DNA from: Planctomycetota bacterium
Lineage (GTDB): Bacteria > Planctomycetota > Phycisphaerae > SM23-33
Direction: 5' to 3'
DNA: 64,000 nt
Assembly (NCBI GenBank): GCA_022705325.1
Contig: JAKJER010000007.1
Span: forward strand, 115,517-179,516
Position numbers and translations under genes: made by a program. The notes below the pieces were generated by a model, which did not search any database, was not told the DNA's origin, and worked only from the letters and a program-made list of their open reading frames with translations. Below are positions 9,169 through 17,518 of the stretch, piece after piece (position 1 is the stretch's first letter; every line of letters starts with the position of its first letter).

Positions 9169-10740
9169 TCATTCCCACTCGATGGTGGCCGGGGGCTTGG
9201 AGGAGATGTCGTAGCAGACCCGGTTGACGCCGCGGACCTCGTTGATGATCCGGTTGGACATGGTCGCCAGGATATCGTACGGGATGCGCGACCAGTCGGC
9301 GGTCATGAAGTCGGAGGTGTCGACGCATCGCAGGGCGACGACGTTGTCGTAGGTGCGCCCGTCGCCCATGACGCCGACCGACCGAACGGGCAGCAGGACG
9401 GCGAAGGCCTGGGCCGTCTTGCGGTAGAGCTGGTTGGCGGCGATCTCTTCGAGGAAGATGTTGTCGACCTTGCGGAGCAGGTCGAGACGCTCGCGGGTGA
9501 TCTCGCCCAGGCAGCGGACGGCCAGGCCGGGACCGGGGAACGGGTGGCGCCAGACGATGGCCTCGGGCAGGCCCAGCAACTCGCCCACGCGTCGGACCTC
9601 GTCTTTGAACAGATCGCGAAGCGGCTCGATCAGATCGAAGCCCAGTTGGTCGGGCAGCCCGCCGACGTTGTGGTGGAGCTTGATGTTGGCGGCCTGTCCG
9701 GCCAGGCTCTTGCCTGACTCGATCACGTCCGGATACAGCGTGCCCTGGGCCAGGTAATGGGCGTTGGGGATGGACTTCGCCTTGTCCTTGAAGACCTCGA
9801 TGAAGGTGTGCCCGATAATCTTGCGTTTCTCCTGCGGGTCGGTCACGCCCGCCAGGCGCGAGAGGAACTGATCGCCCGCGTCGGCCACGATCAGGTCGAT
9901 GCCGAAATGGTCGGCGAAGGTGGTGCGGACCAGCTCGGCCTCGTTGAGGCGCAGCAGCCCGTTGTCCACGAAGATGCAGGAGAGCCTCTCGCCGATGGCC
10001 TGGTGGAGCAGGGCGGCCAGAACGGAGGAGTCCACGCCGCCCGACAGCCCGCAGATGACCCGGTCGCTGGGGGCCACGCGCTTGCGGACGTCGGCCACCA
10101 CCGCCTCGATGAACGAGCCCATCTTCCACAGGCCCCTGCAACGGCATACCTCGTAGAGGAAGCTCAGGAAGATCTTGTTGCCGTGCGGCGTGTGGGTGAC
10201 CTCCGGATGGAACTGCACACCATAGAACGGGCGGGTGCGGTGTCGCACAGCCGCGATGGGGCAGGTGTCCGTGGCGGCCAGCGGCTCGAAGTCGTCGTTG
10301 AGTTCCTGGACCTGGTCGCCGTGACTCATCCAGACGGTGGTTTCGGCGGGGACGGCCTGGAGCAGGCGGTCGTCGCGCCGGAGGACGCGAAGCTGCGTGC
10401 GCCCGTATTCCCGGGCGGTCGCCGAGCGGACCTGGGCGCCCAGGAGCTGGCAGGCGACCTGCATGCCGTAACAGATGCCCAGGATGGGGACGTTGAGGTC
10501 CAGCAATTCAGGTCGGCAGCGGGGGGCGCCCGCCTCGTACACGCTGGCCGGGCCTCCCGTGAAGATCAGGCCCTTGGGGTTGAGGGCGCGAACCTCCTCG
10601 ACGCTTACGTCGGGGTGGGCCAGCACGCTGTACACGCCGTTCTCCCGCACGCGGCGGGCGATGAGTTGGGCGTACTGGCTGCCGAAATCGAGGATGACGA
10701 TCGTTTCGCTCTGTCCTGCCGCTACTGTCATAGCTTGCAC
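9169..10740 (-). CDS. guaA: GMP synthase (glutamine-hydrolysing)
   Basis: GuaA makes GMP from XMP, ATP and glutamine, the last step of guanine nucleotide synthesis in the cytosol. The 523-residue protein has the class I amidotransferase domain with Cys90 (GICYGM), His178 and Glu180 (QFHPE). The ATP-pyrophosphatase P-loop SGGVDSS is at 233-239, and the usual dimerisation tail ends in PPATIEWE. Length and order are normal. The GTG at 10740 has AGGA six bases upstream; an ATG nine bases later (10731) would also give a normal N-terminus, so the start is uncertain by three codons. No guaB is visible nearby. The adjacent pseudopilin gene is divergent. Confidence 0.98.
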   Translation of the reverse strand: MQAMTVAAGQSETIVILDFGSQYAQLIARRVRENGVYSVLAHPDVSVEEVRALNPKGLIFTGGPASVYEAGAPRCRPELLDLNVPILGICYGMQVACQLLGAQVRSATAREYGRTQLRVLRRDDRLLQAVPAETTVWMSHGDQVQELNDDFEPLAATDTCPIAAVRHRTRPFYGVQFHPEVTHTPHGNKIFLSFLYEVCRCRGLWKMGSFIEAVVADVRKRVAPSDRVICGLSGGVDSSVLAALLHQAIGERLSCIFVDNGLLRLNEAELVRTTFADHFGIDLIVADAGDQFLSRLAGVTDPQEKRKIIGHTFIEVFKDKAKSIPNAHYLAQGTLYPDVIESGKSLAGQAANIKLHHNVGGLPDQLGFDLIEPLRDLFKDEVRRVGELLGLPEAIVWRHPFPGPGLAVRCLGEITRERLDLLRKVDNIFLEEIAANQLYRKTAQAFAVLLPVRSVGVMGDGRTYDNVVALRCVDTSDFMTADWSRIPYDILATMSNRIINEVRGVNRVCYDISSKPPATIEWE

Positions 10741-10838
10741 CTGCCGTCCTAGCCGGGCCCTTGAAAAGGGGGATCATACCCATTGCGGGTCCACATGGCA
10801 AGACCGGCCGGGCGAGGACGATTCCGCGCGGCAGGGGG

Positions 10839-10867
10839 TGGACTCGGACCGCCGGAGCCCTTACAAT
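10839..10867 (+). promoter_or_regulatory. Predicted promoter for the pseudopilin gene
   Basis: TGGACT and TACAAT are spaced by 17 bp (four and five matches to consensus). Transcription would begin near 10874, about 34 nt before the chosen start codon. Confidence 0.45.
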
Positions 10868-10907
10868 GAACTGGCACGCAAGTCGAACGAGCTTCATGGA
10901 GACCCGG

Positions 10908-11615
10908 ATGCCAGGCGGTATCGTCGGAACATGTCAAGGGCGGGTCAAGCGGTGGGGCGGCTTTACGCTGGTCGAGTTGCTCATCGTGATTGCCATCCTG
11001 TCGCTGTTGCTCTCGCTGCTGATGCCGACGCTGAGCAAGTCTCGCGAGCTGACCCGCCGGGCCCTGTGCGCCAGCCGTCAGAACCAGATCGTCACGACGA
11101 TCACCACGTACGCCGCGGAGAACCGCCAGTTGTTCCCGGTGACGATCCGCGACGACAAGAACGAGCACTGCACGTTCCTGCCCAAGGACCTCTACTACAC
11201 GCTGCGGGACGACTACGGCACGGGGCGCGAGTACCTGGAATGCCCCAACAAGACGGACTGGTTCCGCATCGAGGGGGCCGGGGCGAGGGTCGGGTACTAT
11301 GTCCTGTTCGGGCACACCACGCCCTGGGGCGATCCGAACCCGTGGGACTCGCCCAAGGGGTTGGGCGAGACCCGGCGGCTGCCCATGACCACCGACGTGA
11401 TCGAGAAGGGCACGGTCACCCCCAACTACACCTCCAGTTCCCACGGGCAGATGGGTCCGGTGCACGGTCCGTTCGCCACTCCCCTGGAGCCGGAAGTCAT
11501 CGGCTCGCAGGGCGGCATCACATCCTACACCGACGGCTCGGTGAGCTGGCGCGACCAGGAGGAACTGTTGGAGCGCCGCGCCATCAAGGGCGGAACGATC
11601 CACGGCTATTGGTGA
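10908..11615 (+). CDS. Type II secretion/type IV pilin-like pseudopilin with planctomycete C-terminal region
   Basis: The start at 10908 is preceded by GGAG six bases upstream; an in-frame ATG at 10896 is the alternative. The 235-residue product has a basic leader and the prepilin peptidase site G18/F19 with Glu at mature position 5 (GFTLVELLIVIAIL). A 20-residue hydrophobic helix and the conserved SKSRELTRRALCASRQNQ region follow. The C-terminus reads TDGSVSWRDQEEL, close to the DGSVxW ending of H-X9-DG-type planctomycete pseudopilins. These proteins are cleaved by a PilD-type peptidase and build pseudopili or unknown surface assemblies; planctomycetes carry dozens of copies away from secretion operons. 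No secretion machinery lies nearby, so its partner is unknown. Confidence 0.88.
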   Translation: MPGGIVGTCQGRVKRWGGFTLVELLIVIAILSLLLSLLMPTLSKSRELTRRALCASRQNQIVTTITTYAAENRQLFPVTIRDDKNEHCTFLPKDLYYTLRDDYGTGREYLECPNKTDWFRIEGAGARVGYYVLFGHTTPWGDPNPWDSPKGLGETRRLPMTTDVIEKGTVTPNYTSSSHGQMGPVHGPFATPLEPEVIGSQGGITSYTDGSVSWRDQEELLERRAIKGGTIHGYW

Positions 11616-11680
11616 GGTCGCGGGCCGCGGATCTCCGACGGGAACACGGGGGCTTCCTCCCGCCTGTCCAGTGAAATCAG

Positions 11681-11709
11681 TTGCCTGGTTGAACCATCGC
11701 AGGTAGCAT
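11681..11709 (+). promoter_or_regulatory. Predicted promoter for glpD
   Basis: TTGCCT and TAGCAT are spaced by 17 bp, 56 bp before the glpD start. The same TTGCCT -35 box is seen at two other predicted promoters in this window (37979 and 48051). Confidence 0.4.
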
Positions 11710-11764
11710 GGCCGCTCCTGCGGGCCGCAGCGCCCGCGCTCGTTCTGGTTGAGACAGAAAGCCA

Positions 11765-13435
11765 ATGAATACACGCGAGAGCACCATACAGGATCTGGAA
11801 CGCAGTCCAAACAAGCCCGTCGTGATCCTCGGCGGGGGCATCAACGGGGCGGGGTTGCTGCGGGAGCTGGCCCTGCAGGGCATCCCGTGCCTGCTGGTGG
11901 ACAAGGCCGACTTCGCCGCCGGGGCGACCTCCAAGTCTTCCCGCATGATCCACGGCGGACTGCGCTACCTGGAGAACCGCGAGTTCGCCCTGGTGCGCGA
12001 GTCGCTCTACGAGCGCAACCGGCTGCTGGACAACGCCCCGCACTACGTCAGCCCGCTGCGGACGACCATCCCCTTGTTCTCCCGGATGGGCGGGTTCCTG
12101 CGCTCGGCGCTGATCTTCTGCGGGTTCTCCGTTCGCCCGGGCGAGCGCGGGAGCTTCATCACCAATCTCGGTCTGACCTTCTACGATTGGGTCACCCGCA
12201 AGGATCGGCGCACGCCCACGCACTACCTGACGGGCCGCGACGATACGCTGCGCGAGATCCCCGGGCTGAACCCGGACATCACCGCCAGCGCCACCTATTG
12301 GGACGCCTGGATCACCCAGGCCGAGCGTCTGTGCATCGAGCTGATCCAGGACGCCCGCCGCACCTTCGACCAGTGCCGCGCCCTCAACTATATCACCACC
12401 CTAGGCGTCGAGGACGGGAGGGTGATGATGGAGGACCAGGAGAGCGGGCGGACCTTCTCCGTCGAGCCGTGCGCGGTGGTCAACGCCACCGGCGCCTGGG
12501 TGGACTACGCCAACGCCGCCCTCGGCGAGCAGACGCGTTTCATGGGCCCGACCAAGGGCTCGCACCTGGTGGTGGACTGTCCCCAGCTTCACCAGGCCCT
12601 GGGCGACCGCATGGTCTACTATCAGCACACCGACGGGCGGGTCTGCATCGTCTTCCCGTTCCTGGGCAAGGTCATCATGGGCTCCACCGATATCCCCGTG
12701 GACGACCCGGACAAGGCCGAGTGCGACGAGGGCGAGATCCAGTACATGTTGACGACCCTGCGCGGGGTGTTCCCGGGCATCCCGCTAGCCCGCAGCCAGG
12801 TCGTGTTCTCGTTCTGCGGCTGCCGGCCGCTTCCGGCCAGCGGGACCGACGTCACCGCCAACATCACCCGCGGGCACGCCGTTCGCGTCTTGGAGCCCGC
12901 GGACGGCAGGCCCTTCCCGATCTACAGCCTGATCGGCGGCAAGTGGACGACGTTCCGCGCCCTCGCCGAGCAGGCCGCCGATCAGGTGCTCGCCCAACTG
13001 GGCCTGGAGCGGAAGGAGTTGACCCAGGAACTGCCGATCGGAGGCGGGCGAGACTTCCCCGCCGACGGGCAGGCTCGCGAGCAGTGGATTCGGCGCGTCG
13101 CGGAGGCGTCGGGCCTGGACCAGGCCCGTGTGACCGATTTGCTGGACCGCTACGGCACGTCGGCAGAGTTGTACGCCGGCGGGGGCGGGCAGCCTCTGAA
13201 GGCCTTGCCCGGCTACAGCGTGGAAGAACTCCGGCGAATCGCCGAAGACGAGCAGGTGGTGCATCTGGACGACGTTGTCTACCGGCGCAGCACGATCGGC
13301 CTCTTGGGCCAGGCCACGCCGGATGCCCTGGCGGAACTGGCCGACGTGGTTGGGGGCGCCCTTGGCTGGGACGCCTCTCGCAGACAGCAGGAGATCCGCC
13401 GGGCCACGCCCCCGGTCCCTCCGCCGGGCGCCTGA
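11765..13435 (+). CDS. glpD: Aerobic-type glycerol-3-phosphate dehydrogenase
   Basis: GlpD is a peripheral-membrane FAD enzyme that oxidises sn-glycerol 3-phosphate to dihydroxyacetone phosphate and passes electrons to quinone. The 556-residue protein has the FAD dinucleotide fold at the N-terminus (ILGGGINGAG, 21-30), the family block SKSSRMIHGGLRYLEN and MGSTDIP in the substrate domain. The C-terminal region carries the helical DAO_C domain. Length is slightly above the usual 500-550. No glpK, glpF or glpR is nearby, so regulation by glycerol cannot be inferred. The tail ends in a Pro-rich stretch (PPVPPPG). Confidence 0.95.
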   Translation: MNTRESTIQDLERSPNKPVVILGGGINGAGLLRELALQGIPCLLVDKADFAAGATSKSSRMIHGGLRYLENREFALVRESLYERNRLLDNAPHYVSPLRTTIPLFSRMGGFLRSALIFCGFSVRPGERGSFITNLGLTFYDWVTRKDRRTPTHYLTGRDDTLREIPGLNPDITASATYWDAWITQAERLCIELIQDARRTFDQCRALNYITTLGVEDGRVMMEDQESGRTFSVEPCAVVNATGAWVDYANAALGEQTRFMGPTKGSHLVVDCPQLHQALGDRMVYYQHTDGRVCIVFPFLGKVIMGSTDIPVDDPDKAECDEGEIQYMLTTLRGVFPGIPLARSQVVFSFCGCRPLPASGTDVTANITRGHAVRVLEPADGRPFPIYSLIGGKWTTFRALAEQAADQVLAQLGLERKELTQELPIGGGRDFPADGQAREQWIRRVAEASGLDQARVTDLLDRYGTSAELYAGGGGQPLKALPGYSVEELRRIAEDEQVVHLDDVVYRRSTIGLLGQATPDALAELADVVGGALGWDASRRQQEIRRATPPVPPPGA

Positions 13436-13571
13436 CTTGTGCCCGGCCGTGCGGCCAACACCACAGGCATTCCTCCCTGCGGTTCGAGACCCGGTGCATC
13501 CGCCACGCCCAATGCCCGCACGGTTCCTCCACCGCAGGCAAGAATGTCTGAGGCAGCGTGTTTGGCTGGGT

Positions 13572-14678
13572 ATGAACAAGACACTCCTGCTCTGGGCGGT
13601 TCTGTCGGCATTCGTCTTGCCGGTCCGTGCGGCCGATGGCGCCGACGAGTCGATCTACTCCCGCGAGTTCATCCTGAAGCTGATGCATCGGGTGAATGAC
13701 TACCAGAAGGCCCATCCGCGGATGAAGCCCGACGACCGCAACTGGGAGCGGGCCACCTGGTACACCGGAGTGATGCAGGCGTGGAAGGCCACCGGCGACA
13801 AGCGGTTCTACGACCAGGCCGTCCAGTGGGGCAGGCTCCATCAGTGGCAGGTCGGCACGGAGAAGTGCGGGGCCAACCGCCTGTTCTGCGTGAACACGTG
13901 GCTGGAACTGCACGCCGTCGAAAACGACAAGTCCATGGTCGAGCCGGTCGTCAAATGGCTCAACACCAAGGCGCCCAACTCCCCCGCCGGCGCCAAGCGG
14001 TGGTACCTGGAGAACGACTACAGCTACGCGGACGCCCTGTACGGCTCTGCCGCCCTGGTCATGCTCACCAGAATCACCGGCGATCGGAAGTACATGGAAA
14101 TCCTCGATGCCTTCTGGAAGGACCTGACCGCCGAACTGCTGGACAAGGAGGAGGGGCTGTTCTATCGCGACAAGCGGTTCATCGCCCGCCGCAGCCCCAA
14201 CGGCAAGAAGGTCATCTGGTCCCGGGGCAACGGGTGGGTGATCGGCGGCGTCGCGCGAATACTGGAGAACCTGCCCGCCGACAGCCCCCGACGCGGCTTC
14301 TACGCGGACCTGCTGCGGACGATGGCGGCCTCCCTGGCCAGGCGGCAGCAGGACGACGGGCTGTGGAGGCCCAACCTGGCCGACCCCGACCACGTGCCGG
14401 TCAAGGAGTCCAGCGGGAGCGGCTTCTTCTGCTACGCCATCGCCTGGGGCGTCAACAACGGAGTGCTGGACCGCGACGCCTGCCTGCCGGTGGTCCGCAA
14501 GGCCTGGGCCGGCCTGGTCCAGTGCGTCAGCCGGGAGGGACGGGTCAACTTCGGCCAGCCCGTAGGTGACCAGCCCAGGGCCGTCCAACTCGAGCAGACT
14601 CACGAGTATGTGACCGGCACGTTCCTGTTGGCCGCGGCGGAGCTGTATCGGGCCGCCCGGCCGCCGCGCCCCGATTGA
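13572..14678 (+). CDS. Exported glycoside hydrolase, GH105/GH88 type (unsaturated uronyl hydrolase)
   Basis: The ATG at 13572 opens a signal peptide (MNKTLLLWAVLSAFVLP, cleavage after about residue 20). The remaining 345 residues show the alpha6/alpha6-barrel features of the YteR/GH105 group: SREFILKLMHRVNDYQ, NWERATWYTGVMQAWKATGD, NDYSYADALYGSAALVM with Asp154 at the catalytic position, WSRGNGWVIGGVARIL and a C-terminal SSGSGFFCYAIAWGVNNG. GH105 enzymes hydrolyse the 4,5-unsaturated uronic acid left by polysaccharide lyases. The export signal places it outside the cytosol. It follows glpD by 136 bp with no obvious functional link. No lyase is encoded in the window, so the substrate (pectin- or ulvan-like) cannot be fixed. 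Confidence 0.85.
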   Translation: MNKTLLLWAVLSAFVLPVRAADGADESIYSREFILKLMHRVNDYQKAHPRMKPDDRNWERATWYTGVMQAWKATGDKRFYDQAVQWGRLHQWQVGTEKCGANRLFCVNTWLELHAVENDKSMVEPVVKWLNTKAPNSPAGAKRWYLENDYSYADALYGSAALVMLTRITGDRKYMEILDAFWKDLTAELLDKEEGLFYRDKRFIARRSPNGKKVIWSRGNGWVIGGVARILENLPADSPRRGFYADLLRTMAASLARRQQDDGLWRPNLADPDHVPVKESSGSGFFCYAIAWGVNNGVLDRDACLPVVRKAWAGLVQCVSREGRVNFGQPVGDQPRAVQLEQTHEYVTGTFLLAAAELYRAARPPRPD

Positions 14679-15156
14679 GGGATGCACCCCCCAAGAGCCG
14701 CTGTCAGGAGGCTGATTGATGCCCGGCGACCGCCTTCAGACAAGTCCATCCGTGGCGGTCCAGCCGACCCCTCCAGAACCGGCCAGGATCGCTCAGGCCG
14801 CGTCGGCCGACCCAAACCGACCCGCAAGGTCGCCCGCGCCCGGCCGACGCCTCTCAAGCCCGGCCTGCCTGCATCGGCAGACAGGCCGGACGCCTTGGCC
14901 GCCCGCCCGATCCGGCCATAGGGGGAATCCCCCGGTTATAGGGCGCTTTGGTTCGCGATTCTCCGCGTCCGCCGGCGTCCGACCGGGACGGAATTTCCGT
15001 AAACGGTTTCTCGCCAGAGTTTTGCCGCTGCGCCCCCAGGCGAACTACCCGCGAACTGACGCGAACTTCGTGCGTCCTGTCGCGTCCTGCCCGCGCCCCG
15101 GTGCGAACGCGGGGCGTACAGACGAAGAGCTTTTCACCGTTTGGCAACACCTATCG
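14679..15156 (+). other. Non-coding interval upstream of the PurM-like operon
   Basis: About 480 bp with no credible gene: the open frames here are Arg/Pro-rich, lack ribosome-binding sites and match nothing. Apart from the hairpin at 14860-14889, the region shows several GCGAAC words near 15042-15110 and a gradual drop in GC towards the promoter at 15157. Confidence 0.5.
14860..14889 (+). repeat. GC-rich hairpin downstream of the GH105 gene
   Basis: Arms of 13 bp with one mismatch (14860-14872 and 14877-14889) and a 4-nt loop make a strong stem 181 bp after the GH105 stop. No T-tract follows, so it is a weak terminator candidate. Its CCTGC/GCAGG composition resembles the second hairpin of the cluster at 42004-42036. 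Confidence 0.5.
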
Positions 15157-15185
15157 TTGACGAGGACGCGCGGGCGAACGATAAT
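15157..15185 (+). promoter_or_regulatory. Strong predicted sigma70-type promoter of the PurM-like operon
   Basis: TTGACG and GATAAT are separated by exactly 17 bp, each with five of six consensus matches. Transcription would start near 15192, about 23 nt before the GTG start. One of the best promoter matches in the window. Confidence 0.7.
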
Positions 15186-15214
15186 CGGCCCTTAAACCTG
15201 GAAAGAGATCTGTC

Positions 15215-16318
15215 GTGAAAGAATCGAAATATGAAGCCGCCGGCGTGAAGTACGACATGCTCGACCCGTTCAAGCTGGCCTGCCAGGCCGCGGCCCGCGA
15301 GACGCTGGACCACCTGGCCGTGCACGGGTGGACGGAGGTCGCCAAGACCCGCGGCGAGAGCGCGTACGTGGTGGATACGGGCGAGGGCTACCTGGCCCAC
15401 GTGGAGGAGGCGCTGGGCACCAAGTCGGCCATCGCCGACGCCGTCTACCGCCTCACCGGCCAGAGCTTCTATCGTAACGTGGCCATCGACGACGTCTCCA
15501 CCATCGTCAACGACCTGTGCACCACCGGCGCCTTGCCGGCCATCGTGGGCATGTACATGGCGGTGGGGGACACGGCCTACCTGGCCGACGGCGTCCGCTG
15601 CCGCGATCTGGCCGAGGGGTTCGCCGAGGGCTGCCGGCGGGCGGGGGCTGTCTGGGCGGGCGGCGAGACGCAAGTCCTCAAGGACGTGGTCTGCCCGGAC
15701 GCGGTCGTCCTGGGCGGCTCGGCCATCGGCCGCATCGCCCGGCGCGAACACCGCGTCAGCGGCAACGTCCAGCCGGGCGACGCCATCGTCTGCCTGGCCA
15801 GTTCGGGCATCCAGACCAACGGGGCCACCCTCTGCCGGGCCATAGCCGCCCGCGTCGAGGGCGGCTACCAGGCGCGCCTGTCCGACAAACGGACCTTCGG
15901 CGAGGCCCTGCTTGACGCGTCGGTCATCTACGTGCCGTTCGTGCGAGCCTGCCAGCGGGCCAACATCGCCCTGCACTATCTGGTCCACCTCACCGGGCAC
16001 GGCTGGCGGAAGCTCATGCGGCTCGAGGAACCCTTCGTCTATCGCGTGGACAAGCTGCCCGAGCCCCAGCCGGTCTTCCGGTTCATCCAGCAGGCCGAGC
16101 GGATGGACGACGCCGAGGCCTACGCCACCTTCAACATGGGCGTGGGCTTCGCAGCCTACGTGGCCGAGCGCGACGCCGAGGCCTGCGCCGCCGCAGGGCG
16201 AAGGGCCGGCCTGGACGCCTGGGTCGCCGGGACGGTCCGCAAAGAGGGCGATCGCAAGGCCGTCGACCTCACCCCGCTGGGCCTGAGCTACGGCGGCGAA
16301 TCGCTCCAGATTCGCTGA
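15215..16318 (+). CDS. AIR synthase family protein (PurM-like, divergent)
   Basis: The 367-residue protein has the two-domain PurM/AIR-synthase fold. It carries EEALGTKSAIAD (the GVGTK loop region), a DDVSTIVNDL segment matching the VxDV.VND motif, GGETQVL for the GGET site, and GDAIVCLASSGIQTNGATLCR for the GD...SSGxHSNG strand of the C-terminal domain. PurM closes the imidazole ring of AIR in purine synthesis, using ATP. Compared with classical PurM, the EMPGMY extension after GGET is absent and the HxTGGG motif reads HLTGHG. It may therefore be the genuine enzyme of this lineage or a relative acting on another substrate. GTG start with GGAAAG upstream. First gene of a run of three: 38 bp to the UroD-like gene. 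Confidence 0.75.
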   Translation: MKESKYEAAGVKYDMLDPFKLACQAAARETLDHLAVHGWTEVAKTRGESAYVVDTGEGYLAHVEEALGTKSAIADAVYRLTGQSFYRNVAIDDVSTIVNDLCTTGALPAIVGMYMAVGDTAYLADGVRCRDLAEGFAEGCRRAGAVWAGGETQVLKDVVCPDAVVLGGSAIGRIARREHRVSGNVQPGDAIVCLASSGIQTNGATLCRAIAARVEGGYQARLSDKRTFGEALLDASVIYVPFVRACQRANIALHYLVHLTGHGWRKLMRLEEPFVYRVDKLPEPQPVFRFIQQAERMDDAEAYATFNMGVGFAAYVAERDAEACAAAGRRAGLDAWVAGTVRKEGDRKAVDLTPLGLSYGGESLQIR

Positions 16319-16356
16319 GCCTCAGCCGGGCGCCGCCCGGCAGACGAGAATGCGGC

Positions 16357-17502
16357 ATGAACGAGGAACTGGCCACCCGCATGCGCAGGTCGCGCGAGCG
16401 CATCGCCGCCGCCTACCGCCACGAGGACGGCGCGGAGATGCCCTTTCTGGTCCACGACGTCAACTACTGGCTCTCGGGCGAACGGGCGAACCTCATCCCG
16501 GACGACTACTTCACCGACTGCGGCTCCATGCTGCGTTACCAGGCGGACAAGATCCGCCGGCACATGGAGACGATTGACGACGATTTTATCCCCTTCCTGT
16601 TCCCCTGGTACGGGACGGGCGTGCTGGCATCGGCGCTGGGCGCCGAGGTGCTGTTCCAGGACAAGATGGACCCGGCGGTCCGCGGGGCGGTCATCCGCGA
16701 GATCGGCCAGATCAAGCGCCTCGCCCTGCCCGACCCCCGGAAAGACGGCCTGATGCCCCGGGTGCTGAAGACCATCCGCCACTTCCGCCGCCACAGCGAC
16801 TGGCCGATATCGGTCACGGACCCGCAGGGGCCGTTGACGACGGCCCTGACGCTGATCGGGGCGGAAACCTTGTTCGTCTGGTTCTACGAGCATCCCGCCG
16901 CGGCGCATGAGCTGATGGAGTTCTGCACCGAGGCGTTCATCCGCTGGACGCGGGCCCAGAAGGAAGCGATCGGGGAGCGGGGGCGCGACTGCTTCCCCCA
17001 CGGCATCGTCCTGCCCGCGGAGTTCGGCGGGGTCTGGCTGTGCGACGACGACTGCGGGCAGATCTCGCCCGAGCACTACCGCGAGTTCGTCATGCCCTGC
17101 AACGGACGGATCTTCCGAGAGTTCGGCGGCGGGACGCTCCACTTCTGCGGCGGCGCCGAGCACCAGATCGACAACCTGGCGCGGACCGAAGGCCTGGTCG
17201 GCGTGAACAACTTCTGCATGGGCAACTTCCGCCAGGTCTACCGGATGCAGGAGGCCTTCGAGGGGCGGATCGCGCTGAAGGTCTGCGACTTCACGCCCCT
17301 GAACATCCGACGGTACTACGCCGATTTGTTCGCCGGCCTGCGGCGGCGCGGGACCATCGTGGCCTCCTACGTGCTGCCGGAACTGGCCCTCAACGCGGGC
17401 AAGTACGAGATGGTCTCCCGCTCCGCGGCGGAGATGGCAAGCGAAGTCCACCAAACCCTGACCGCCCTGGTTGGCGGCCGTCGGCCCGCGGGCCGGGCGT
17501 GA
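16357..17502 (+). CDS. UroD-family protein (uroporphyrinogen decarboxylase / cobalamin methyltransferase-like)
   Basis: This 381-residue protein has the UroD/MtaA barrel: RRSRERIAAAYRHEDG at the start, DPQGPLTTALTLIGAE in the middle, then LHFCGGAEHQIDNLARTEGLVGVNNF, where MtaA-like members keep a metal-binding His and Cys after strand 6. These families either decarboxylate uroporphyrinogen or transfer methyl groups from corrinoid proteins. The canonical UroD N-terminal RxPVWxMRQAGR block is absent, so heme synthesis is unlikely, and this organism appears to use the Ahb route instead. Likely a methyltransferase or a catabolic paralog of the kind expanded in planctomycetes. It sits 38 bp after the PurM-like gene and 16 bp before the Tat-exported protein. 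Confidence 0.75.
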   Translation: MNEELATRMRRSRERIAAAYRHEDGAEMPFLVHDVNYWLSGERANLIPDDYFTDCGSMLRYQADKIRRHMETIDDDFIPFLFPWYGTGVLASALGAEVLFQDKMDPAVRGAVIREIGQIKRLALPDPRKDGLMPRVLKTIRHFRRHSDWPISVTDPQGPLTTALTLIGAETLFVWFYEHPAAAHELMEFCTEAFIRWTRAQKEAIGERGRDCFPHGIVLPAEFGGVWLCDDDCGQISPEHYREFVMPCNGRIFREFGGGTLHFCGGAEHQIDNLARTEGLVGVNNFCMGNFRQVYRMQEAFEGRIALKVCDFTPLNIRRYYADLFAGLRRRGTIVASYVLPELALNAGKYEMVSRSAAEMASEVHQTLTALVGGRRPAGRA

Positions 17503-17518
17503 CGAAAGGACAGCGACC

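Noticed and set aside
14682..15195. Short open frames between the GH105 and PurM-like genes
   Set aside because: Arg/Pro-rich composition, no ribosome-binding site and no family; the interval is better explained as a regulatory spacer.
16357..17502. hemE (true uroporphyrinogen decarboxylase)
   Set aside because: The N-terminal porphyrin-binding Arg block of HemE is absent, and the window encodes the Ahb route, which does not need HemE.
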